Assembly (NCBI RefSeq): GCF_902705885.1
Contig: NZ_CACSIP010000034.1
Location: 124,001-188,000 of the forward strand
Length of the DNA: 64,000 nt
Origin: Mycolicibacterium austroafricanum
Lineage (GTDB): Bacteria > Actinomycetota > Actinomycetes > Mycobacteriales > Mycobacteriaceae
Direction of reading: 5' to 3'
Position numbers and translations under genes: made by a program. The notes beneath the pieces were generated by a model. It was given only the letters and a program-made list of their open reading frames with translations. It ran no database searches and had not been told where the DNA came from. Below are positions 54,819 to 62,066 of the stretch, piece by piece; positions within the stretch are counted from its first letter, which is position 1; the number at the start of each line of letters is the position of its first letter.

Positions 54819-56545
54819 GCAACACCACCTACGACGCAATCATCATCGGTGCCGGGCACAACGGCCTGATCGCTGCCGGATACCTGGCCCGAGCGGGTAA
54901 GAAGGTTCTCGTCGTCGAGGCTCGCGACGTCGTCGGCGGTGCGTGCACCAGCGAAGAACTGATTCCCGGTGCCACCTGGTCGTCATGTGCATTCATCGCC
55001 AGCCTGCTACGACCCGAGATCATCACCGACCTGGAACTCGAACGGTACGGCCTGGAGATGTACCAGACCGATGCCAACGAAGTCAGCATCTTTCCCGACG
55101 GCAGCCATCTGTTCGTGTGGAAGGACATGGACAAGACGCTCAAGGAGATCGAGAAGTTCTCCAAGAGTGACGCCGGTGCGTTCCTGGACTTCGGCCTGCG
55201 GGTGAAAAGGTTTGCCTCCATCCTCACGCCGTTCCTGATGTCCCCTGCGCCGAGCCGTTCGCAGGTGCTGGCCGCGTTCGAGGCGGCCGGCGCTGAAGAT
55301 CTGTTCAATGAAATGGTTCTGCTCTCCACCAAAGACCTGTTGGACCGATACTTCGAGAACGAGCACATCAAGGGCCTTTTCACTTTTTTCGGGATGATCT
55401 CGGTCTGGGGCGGGCCGTCGACACCGGGCACCGGGTACGTCTACGGGCACCACTCCGTCGGCGAGTTCAAGGGCACGCTCGGGCAATGGGGCTTCGTTAA
55501 GGGAGGCATGGGCGGTATCACCCAGGCGATGGCCCGTAGCGCAGAGGCCCACGGCGCTGAGATCCGGCTCAGTTCGCCAGTCGAGCAGGTGGTGGTCGCC
55601 AAGGGGCAAGCGTCCGGTGTGAGGCTGGCCAACGGTGAGATCATCTCCGCGCGAACGGTTGTCTCCAACGCTGACCCGCAGCGCTCCATGCTGCAGCTAC
55701 TGCCGGTGGGCGCCATCGATGCCAAGCTCACACAAAAACTTGAGGACTACGACGTCCGCGGCTCGATGGCTCGCATCCACCTCCTGATCGACGAACTGCC
55801 CGACTACATCGGATTCCCTGCCGGCGTGCAGGGCCCACAACACCAGGCGCAGGCGATCATGGGCGCCTCCATCGAGAACTTCGAGCGCGCTTGGGAGGCG
55901 GAGCGCCGCGGGGAGATCCCCGACGACTTCGTCATCGAAGCCGTCATCCAGTCCACGCACGATCCTTCTTTGGCGCCCACCGGCAAACACACCATGACCC
56001 TTGGCGTGCAACAGCTTCCGTTTGAACTCAAGGGGACCGACTGGGACGCCATCCGCGACGACTGGGCCGACAAGGTGCTCGAAGTGCTCTTCCGTTATGC
56101 GCCCAACCTGCGCGAACATATCCAGGAGCGAGTCATCATCACCCCCAAAGACCTCGAGCGTGACTACGGCCTGACCGGGGGCAACATTTTTCACGGATCG
56201 ATGTTCTTCGACCAGCTATTCAACAATCGACCGACCCCAGAGTTGGCCGACTACCGCACCACAGTTGGCAACTACTACCTGTGTGGCTCGGGCACCCACC
56301 CCGGCGGCGGTGTGATGGGGGCCAACGGCCATAACGCGGCTCAGGTCGTCATCGCCGACCTCAATGGCACGCCTGCCCCGACTGCAGAACGCGTCGGGCC
56401 GCCATCGAAAGCCGGTGTCATCGACCGAGCCATGGAAACAGTAATGGACACCAAGGTCGGCAAGAAGCTCGGATACACCGTTGCGACCAGTCCCGCACTA
56501 CGCAAGGTCGTCAAATTCGCTGCCCGTAGCAAAACCACCCGTTAA
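54815..56545 (+). CDS. FAD-dependent oxidoreductase, PYROXD2/phytoene-desaturase-like
   Basis: 576 residues. N-terminal dinucleotide fold IIIGAGHNGLIAAGYLA with VVEARDVVGGACTSEE, and a C-terminal FAD-closing motif NYYLCGSGTHPGGGVMGANG. Overall pattern is that of PYROXD2-type flavin amine oxidase superfamily proteins (NAD(P)/FAD oxidoreductases related to CrtI). In this operon, between an aldehyde dehydrogenase and a permease, oxidation of an amine or a related C-N/C-C bond is likely, but substrate is not established. Confidence 0.82.
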   Translation: MSNTTYDAIIIGAGHNGLIAAGYLARAGKKVLVVEARDVVGGACTSEELIPGATWSSCAFIASLLRPEIITDLELERYGLEMYQTDANEVSIFPDGSHLFVWKDMDKTLKEIEKFSKSDAGAFLDFGLRVKRFASILTPFLMSPAPSRSQVLAAFEAAGAEDLFNEMVLLSTKDLLDRYFENEHIKGLFTFFGMISVWGGPSTPGTGYVYGHHSVGEFKGTLGQWGFVKGGMGGITQAMARSAEAHGAEIRLSSPVEQVVVAKGQASGVRLANGEIISARTVVSNADPQRSMLQLLPVGAIDAKLTQKLEDYDVRGSMARIHLLIDELPDYIGFPAGVQGPQHQAQAIMGASIENFERAWEAERRGEIPDDFVIEAVIQSTHDPSLAPTGKHTMTLGVQQLPFELKGTDWDAIRDDWADKVLEVLFRYAPNLREHIQERVIITPKDLERDYGLTGGNIFHGSMFFDQLFNNRPTPELADYRTTVGNYYLCGSGTHPGGGVMGANGHNAAQVVIADLNGTPAPTAERVGPPSKAGVIDRAMETVMDTKVGKKLGYTVATSPALRKVVKFAARSKTTR

Positions 56546-56565
56546 CTCAAGGCAAAGGACCCGCC

Positions 56566-58050
56566 ATGCTTGATCAGGATCGCCCTCAACCGCAGGCAAC
56601 CGCCAAAGACTCGCCCGATGGCTCAGCAAGCCTGGCGCGCAACCAGGTTGGTGTGCTCGGCATCGTTTTCTTCGTCGTCGCCGCAGCATCCCCACTGACG
56701 GTGGTCGTGGCACTGTTCCCGGTGATCATCGGGTCGGGAAACGGTGTCGGCATCGCCGGCGCGTTCGTGCTGGTAGCGATGGTCCTCACCGTCTTCGCGG
56801 TGGGCTACGTCGCGATGAGTAAGCACATCACCAACGCCGGAGCCTTTTACGCCTTCATCACCCGGGGCCTCGGTAGACCGATGGGCCTGGGCTCAGCTTC
56901 GCTGGCGATCTTCGGCTATAACGCCATCCAACTCGGTGTGATCGGCGGATTCGGTTACTACGCATCCGAATTTGTCAGCAGGCACACCGGAGTTGTCATC
57001 CCGTGGTGGGTGTTCTCGTTCCTGGTCATGGGCGCATCGCTGTTCCTGGGGATTCGGCAAATCCATGTCGGTACCCGAGTGCTCGCCGTACTGCTCACGT
57101 TGGAGACCGGCATAATTGCACTGCTCAACATCGGCATCCTGTTCAATTCACCGACTCCGATCAGTGACTTCTCGTTACAGCCGCTCCTCCCTTCTGCCGT
57201 CTTCGCAGGCGCGCTGGGTGTCGCGCTGATGTTCGCGCACGCCTCGTTCATCGGATTCGAGGGCACCGCCATCTACGGGGAGGAGGCGAAAGACCCCAAA
57301 CGCACCGTGCCCAGGGCCACATACGGCTCGGTGATCTTCATGGGGGCGTTCTACTCCATCACCGCATTTCTGATTGTCAACGCCGTCGGCGTGGACAATG
57401 CCGTCGGCCTCGCCGAGACCGAGGGGGGCAACCTGGTTTTCGCTGTCAGCGACAGTGTGCTTGGCAGCGTCGGCACCGAAGCATTTCAGCTGCTGATCAT
57501 CACAGCCCTGTTCGCTGCCATTCTCACCTTCCACAACAACGTCGCCAGGTATCTCTTCTCGCTGGGCCGCCAGGGCGTCCTCTGGTCCCGTCTGGGCACC
57601 ACCCACCCAACCCGCCGGTCGCCGGCGATTGCGTGCTACGTCCAGATCGGAATGGTCGCCGTGGTGGTGGCGATCTTCGCTGCCTTCGGCCTCGACCCCT
57701 ACGCCACTCTGTTCACCTGGTGGACCGGCGTCGGTGCAGCAGCCATCATCCTGCTGCAGACCCTCGCCAGCGTCGCGATCTTCGTGTTCTTCCGCCGCTC
57801 CAATGTGGACAAGCGACCCTGGAACACCTTCATCGCACCTCTGCTCGGTATCGCCGGTCTACTGCCGTTCCTCTGGTACGCAGTAACGGGAATGGACGTG
57901 CTGCTCGGTGGCGGCGGCTGGCTACAGATCTCCTTCACCGTGATGCTGTTCGCCTCGCTGGCCGTGGGCGTCATCGGCGCATACATCATCAAAGCCAGGT
58001 CGCCGCAACGGTATGAGCAGCTGAACTCGACACTAGGCGACCGCGTCTAG
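56566..58050 (+). CDS. APC-family amino acid/polyamine permease
   Basis: 494 residues, 12 helices. Starts GVLGIVFFVVAAASPLTVVV; helix 6 region ASFIGFEGTAIYGEEAKDPK is the substrate-binding APC signature, and FHNNVARYLFSLGRQGVLW the loop after helix 8. 20 bp after the flavoprotein. Imports the substrate of the locus, probably an amino acid or amine. Followed by a strong intrinsic terminator. Confidence 0.87.
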   Translation: MLDQDRPQPQATAKDSPDGSASLARNQVGVLGIVFFVVAAASPLTVVVALFPVIIGSGNGVGIAGAFVLVAMVLTVFAVGYVAMSKHITNAGAFYAFITRGLGRPMGLGSASLAIFGYNAIQLGVIGGFGYYASEFVSRHTGVVIPWWVFSFLVMGASLFLGIRQIHVGTRVLAVLLTLETGIIALLNIGILFNSPTPISDFSLQPLLPSAVFAGALGVALMFAHASFIGFEGTAIYGEEAKDPKRTVPRATYGSVIFMGAFYSITAFLIVNAVGVDNAVGLAETEGGNLVFAVSDSVLGSVGTEAFQLLIITALFAAILTFHNNVARYLFSLGRQGVLWSRLGTTHPTRRSPAIACYVQIGMVAVVVAIFAAFGLDPYATLFTWWTGVGAAAIILLQTLASVAIFVFFRRSNVDKRPWNTFIAPLLGIAGLLPFLWYAVTGMDVLLGGGGWLQISFTVMLFASLAVGVIGAYIIKARSPQRYEQLNSTLGDRV

Positions 58051-58061
58051 ACGACTCGAAT

Positions 58062-58105
58062 GGTGAGCCCGGCGGGTGCTGCGGCACTCGCCGGGTTCAC
58101 CTTTT
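58062..58105 (+). terminator. Strong intrinsic terminator after the permease
   Basis: 18-bp stem: GGTGAGCCCGGCGGGTGC (58062-58079) with GCACTCGCCGGGTTCACC (58084-58101), loop TGCG, then TTTT (58102-58105). Two mismatched or wobble positions only. Confidence 0.85.
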
Positions 58106-58126
58106 GGTCGGTAGATCTCCCTACGC

Positions 58127-58275
58127 CGGCCGCTGCGACGTAGACCCCTGCGGCACTGGTCAATCCGGCCGGGAGGGCGGCGGCGGGCCAGGTCGCGGGA
58201 GCGGGGGCCGGGGATGTCGGTGCGGACCCGTCGCGTCTGCCGCAGCTCGGGACCTCCGACCGGAGTGGCTGTCAT
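58127..58275 (-). pseudogene. gabT: gabT N-terminal remnant, frameshifted and truncated
   Basis: From ATG at 58275 the frame reads MTATPVGGPELRQTRRVRTD then IPGPRSRDLARRR, the start typical of mycobacterial 4-aminobutyrate aminotransferases. Within 58171-58190 (a G/C-rich GGC run) the frame must shift to continue ALPAGLTSAAGVYVAAAG, which again matches GabT. It ends near 58127, after about 52 codons of about 440, against the terminator of the permease. It is divergent from the semialdehyde dehydrogenase at 58494, the expected partner of GabT. Confidence 0.8.
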
Positions 58276-58493
58276 GCCGCGAGCCTAAGGACACCGACCC
58301 GATCGGCTCAGGTCCACAGTGGACAACGTTCCCGGTGCAGATGTCCAGACCGGCGATTGTCTCGATCGGGTTCGGCCAACAGTCTGGTCCGTTGAACGCG
58401 GGACCGTGGTGATTCGGGACCGTAGTGTTGAAGCCGAGCGCGAGACCGAAACAGACCTGGCCCGCGGGGCCAGGAGACCAAGGAGTGGACACG

Positions 58494-59843
58494 ATGAGCA
58501 CATCTGCGTACGCGGTGGTCGACCCGTCGACAGGCGAGCTGATCCGGGAGTACCCGACTGCGACCGACGAGCAGGTCGAGCAGGCTGTCGCAGCGGCGGC
58601 GAAGGCCTTCAAGGAATGGTCCCGTGGGTCGACGGTGGCCGAGCGCGCCGCTCTGCTCCGCAAGGTCGCCGAACTGCACACCCAGCGCAAGAGTGAGCTG
58701 GCCAAGATCATCCAGCGCGAGATGGGCAAGCCGCTGGATCAGTCCGAAGGCGAGGTCGACTTCAGCGCTGCGATCTACGAGTACTACGCCGACAACGCCG
58801 AGAAGTTCCTGTCCGACGAGCCGATCGAGCTGCTCGAAGGCGAAGGCTCCGCGCTGATCCGCCGCAGCGCGGTCGGGGTACTGCTCGGGATCATGCCGTG
58901 GAACTACCCGTACTACCAGGTCGCCCGGTTCGCGGGCCCGAACCTGGTGCTGGGGAACACCATTGTGCTCAAGCATGCCCCGCAGTGTCCCGAGTCGGCG
59001 GCGGCGTTGCAGCAGATCTTCCTCGACGCCGGCTACCCGGAGGGCGCCTACGTCAACGTCTACGCCACCAACGAGCAGATCGCCGAGGTGATCGCCGACC
59101 CACGCGTGCAAGGGGTTTCGCTGACGGGATCGGAGCGCGCCGGTGCCGCCGTCGCGGAGATCGCGGGCCGCAACCTGAAGAAGGTGGTGCTGGAACTCGG
59201 CGGCTCGGATCCGTTCATCCTACTCAGCACCGACGACCTGGACTCGGCGGTGGAGGCGGCGATCGACGGACGCTTCGAGAACACCGGGCAGGCCTGCAAC
59301 GCCGCCAAGCGGATCATCGTCGCCGACGACGTCTACGACGAGTTCCTGGACAAGTTCACCAAAAAGGTGCTCGGAAAGGCAGACGGCCTGGCCCCGCTGT
59401 CGTCGGTGGCCGCCGCCGAGCGGCTCGACGAGCAGGTCAAGCGCGCCGTGGACGACGGCGCGACGCTGGTGTCGGAGGGCGCGCGCAACGGCGCCTTCTA
59501 CCCGCCCGGCGTGCTGACCGGCGTCTCGCCGGATTCGCCGAGCTACCGCGAGGAGCTCTTCGGCCCCGTCGCCACCGTGTTCAAGGCGACCTCCGAGGAG
59601 CAGGCGGTGGAGATCGCGAACGACACCCCGTTCGGGTTGGGGTCCTACGTCTTCACCACCGACGACGAGCAGGCCCGCCGGGTCGCCGACAGGATCGAGG
59701 CCGGCATGGTCTTCGTCAACGCCGTCGGGGCCGAAGGCGCCGAGCTTCCGTTCGGCGGCGTCAAGCGGTCAGGCTTCGGTAGAGAGCTCGGACGCTTCGG
59801 CATCGACGAGTTCGTCAACAAGAAGCTGATCCGCATCAGCTGA
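58494..59843 (+). CDS. gabD1: Succinate-semialdehyde dehydrogenase (GabD1-like)
   Basis: 449 residues from ATG at 58494 with AAGGAG before it. Motifs IMPWNYPYYQVARF, LKHAPQCPES, LTGSERAGAAVAE, LELGGSDPFILL (Glu), NTGQACNAAKRIIV (Cys), PFGGVKRSGFGRELG. MPWNYP and LKHA are typical of the NADP-dependent SSADH of the GabD1 group. Normally paired with GabT to turn GABA into succinate; here the partner gene upstream is reduced to a remnant, so the enzyme may now serve the catabolic locus or another semialdehyde source. Confidence 0.85.
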   Translation: MSTSAYAVVDPSTGELIREYPTATDEQVEQAVAAAAKAFKEWSRGSTVAERAALLRKVAELHTQRKSELAKIIQREMGKPLDQSEGEVDFSAAIYEYYADNAEKFLSDEPIELLEGEGSALIRRSAVGVLLGIMPWNYPYYQVARFAGPNLVLGNTIVLKHAPQCPESAAALQQIFLDAGYPEGAYVNVYATNEQIAEVIADPRVQGVSLTGSERAGAAVAEIAGRNLKKVVLELGGSDPFILLSTDDLDSAVEAAIDGRFENTGQACNAAKRIIVADDVYDEFLDKFTKKVLGKADGLAPLSSVAAAERLDEQVKRAVDDGATLVSEGARNGAFYPPGVLTGVSPDSPSYREELFGPVATVFKATSEEQAVEIANDTPFGLGSYVFTTDDEQARRVADRIEAGMVFVNAVGAEGAELPFGGVKRSGFGRELGRFGIDEFVNKKLIRIS

Positions 59844-59870
59844 ACGAGGTGTGGGTTGTAACCTCACACC

Positions 59871-60224
59871 ATGGAAGTACTACGTGACGTAGTTGTACTG
59901 CTGCACCTCGTCGGCTTCGCGGTGACGTTCGGCGCCTGGGTGGCCGAAGCCGCGGCCCGTCGGTTCCGCACCACCCGGGTGATGGACTACGGGTTGCTGC
60001 TGTCGCTGCTCACCGGGCTGGCGCTGGCCGCACCGTGGCCGGCGGGAATCGAACTGAACTACCCCAAGATCGGGGTCAAGCTGGTGCTCCTGGTGGTCCT
60101 CGGCGGACTGCTGGGGATGGGCAACGCGCGGCAACGCCGCACCGGGGACGCAGTGCCGCGCCCGATCTTCGTCGGTGTCGGGGTGCTGGCGTTCCTGGCG
60201 ACGGCGATCGCAGTCCTCTGGTGA
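59871..60224 (+). CDS. Small four-helix membrane protein
   Basis: 117 residues. Helices: VVVLLHLVGFAVTFGAWVAEA, YGLLLSLLTGLALAAPW, IGVKLVLLVVLGGLLGMG, PIFVGVGVLAFLATAIAVLW. The first helix with a conserved His resembles DUF2269-type proteins. Function unknown. 27 bp after gabD1, same strand; converges with the SDR gene. Confidence 0.65.
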   Translation: MEVLRDVVVLLHLVGFAVTFGAWVAEAAARRFRTTRVMDYGLLLSLLTGLALAAPWPAGIELNYPKIGVKLVLLVVLGGLLGMGNARQRRTGDAVPRPIFVGVGVLAFLATAIAVLW

Positions 60225-60233
60225 CGGGGCCGG

Positions 60234-61031
60234 CTACTGCTCGCCGAGGCCGATCAACTCGGTGACGTGGTGGTCGCGGCCGGCGGTATAACCACCGTCC
60301 ACGGCGATGGCCTGGCCGCTGACGAAGCTGGCGTCGGCCGACAGCAGGAACGCCGCCACGGCGGCGACCTCCTCCGGGCGGCCGAACCGGCGCAGCTTGT
60401 GCTCGTGGCGTAGCCCCTCACGCGGCACGTCCATGCCGGGAAGCCCCATGACGGAGTCGAACAACGGGGTCCGGATGAAGCCCGGGCAGATGGCGTTGGC
60501 GCGGATGCCACTGGGGCCGTAGTCGATTGCGGCGTTCTTGGTCAGCAGCACCACCCCGCCCTTGGACGCGTTGTATGCGCTGCCGCCGGCCGTCCCCTCG
60601 AGGCCTTCGACGCTGGACAGTGTCACGATCGCGCCGCGTTCCCCGTCCACCCGGTCTTGGGTCGTCATCTGGGCCAGCGCGGCGCGCATCACCACAAACG
60701 TGCCCTTGAGGTTGACGTCGACGACACGATCCCATTCCTCGTCGGGCAGCAGGTGGATCGGGCCGCCCCCGCCCACTCCCGCCGAATGGACCACGCCGTC
60801 GAGCCGTCCCGCGGCGTCGACCACCGCGGCGACGGCGCGCTGCATCGCCCCGGCGTCGAGCACATCGGCGCGCTGATAGCCGAACCCGTTCGAAAGTCCC
60901 TCCGGCGCCTCGGGATTGAGATCCACCCCGATCACCGTGGCGCCCTCGTCGAGCAGCGTCCTGACAGTGGCCTCGCCGATGCCCGATGCCGCGCCGGTCA
61001 CCAGAACGCCTTTGCCCGCAAGCCTGTGCAT
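60234..61031 (-). CDS. Short-chain dehydrogenase/reductase
   Basis: 265 residues from ATG at 61031. NAD-binding TGAASGIGEAT, NNAG-like HSAGVGGGG, catalytic Ser in VTLSSVEG and YNASKGG (Tyr, Lys), C-terminal FVSGQAIAVDGGYTAG. Asp after strand 2 (VIGVDLN) suggests NAD(H). Oxidises an alcohol or reduces a ketone; next to a Baeyer-Villiger monooxygenase and esterase it may supply the ketone. Divergent from the hydrolase with a 116-bp gap. Confidence 0.85.
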   Translation of the reverse strand: MHRLAGKGVLVTGAASGIGEATVRTLLDEGATVIGVDLNPEAPEGLSNGFGYQRADVLDAGAMQRAVAAVVDAAGRLDGVVHSAGVGGGGPIHLLPDEEWDRVVDVNLKGTFVVMRAALAQMTTQDRVDGERGAIVTLSSVEGLEGTAGGSAYNASKGGVVLLTKNAAIDYGPSGIRANAICPGFIRTPLFDSVMGLPGMDVPREGLRHEHKLRRFGRPEEVAAVAAFLLSADASFVSGQAIAVDGGYTAGRDHHVTELIGLGEQ

Positions 61032-61147
61032 CGGCACAGTATTGTCTACCTCGCGGCTGGCGAGCGCGCGCTGTTGTCCGCGACTCGCCGCGCCAAGGCG
61101 GGCAGACACGCGCGCTCGACGGGCGAGGCACCTTCTACGATCCGAGG

Positions 61148-62032
61148 ATGACGACCACGCCCTCGAAGCCGGAACCCTTCCTCACCGACGGGCACGGCGG
61201 CGTCCGGATCGCCGCCGACCGGCAGGGCGCCCCCGGTGCCCGGGCAGTCGTATTCCTGCACGGAGGCGGACAGACCCGCCGTTCGTGGAGTAGGGCGGCC
61301 ACGACGGTGGCGGACCGTGGCTGGCAGGCCGTCACCGTCGACATGCGGGGTCACGGCGAATCGGAGTGGTCATCCGACGGCGATTACCGGGTGTCCAGCT
61401 TCGCTGCCGACGTGCGGGAGATCCTGTCTCAGTTGCCCCCGCGACCGGTGCTGGTCGGCGCCTCGCTGGGCGGGCTCACATCGATGCTGCTGGCCGGCGA
61501 GCTTGCCCGCGGCATCGCCGGCGCGGTGGTGCTCGTCGACATCGTCCCTGACATGGACCCGATCGGTGCCGAACGGATCCACGCCTTCATGGCCGACAAG
61601 GTCGTCGACGGGTTCGGCTCACTCGACGAGGTCGCCGACGTGATCGCCGAGTTCAACCCGCACCGACCGCGACCCGCCGACCTGGACGGCTTGCGCAACA
61701 ACCTGCGCCGTAGGGGAGATCGCTGGTACTGGCACTGGGACCCGCAGTTCATCGACGGCACCGCCACCCGGCCGCCGCTCGAGGTGGCCGACACCGACCG
61801 ACTGCACGCCGCCGTCGCCGCGATCCTCGCCGACGACGTGCCCATGCTGTTGGTGCGCGGGCAGGTCAGCGATCTGGTCAGCCGGGAGCGCGCCACGGCC
61901 TTCCTCGAGCGCTTCCCACAGATCGAGTTCGTCGACGTCGAGGGCGCCGGGCACATGGTGGCCGGCGACCGTAACGATCTGTTCGCAGACGCCGTCCTCG
62001 GCTTCCTCGACCGCCACGACTCCGAAGGCTGA
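61148..62032 (+). CDS. Alpha/beta hydrolase
   Basis: 294 residues. FLHGGGQTRRSW oxyanion motif, DMRGHGESEW, nucleophile GASLGG, His in GAGHMVAGDRND. Shares NPHRPRPADLDGLRNNLRRR and WDPQFID with the island hydrolase at 31400, and the same length. Directly before the monooxygenase (34 bp), so ester cleavage after Baeyer-Villiger oxidation is the likely job. Confidence 0.85.
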   Translation: MTTTPSKPEPFLTDGHGGVRIAADRQGAPGARAVVFLHGGGQTRRSWSRAATTVADRGWQAVTVDMRGHGESEWSSDGDYRVSSFAADVREILSQLPPRPVLVGASLGGLTSMLLAGELARGIAGAVVLVDIVPDMDPIGAERIHAFMADKVVDGFGSLDEVADVIAEFNPHRPRPADLDGLRNNLRRRGDRWYWHWDPQFIDGTATRPPLEVADTDRLHAAVAAILADDVPMLLVRGQVSDLVSRERATAFLERFPQIEFVDVEGAGHMVAGDRNDLFADAVLGFLDRHDSEG

Positions 62033-62066
62033 TCATCCACAGATCGCCATATGTATGGTGTGGTGC

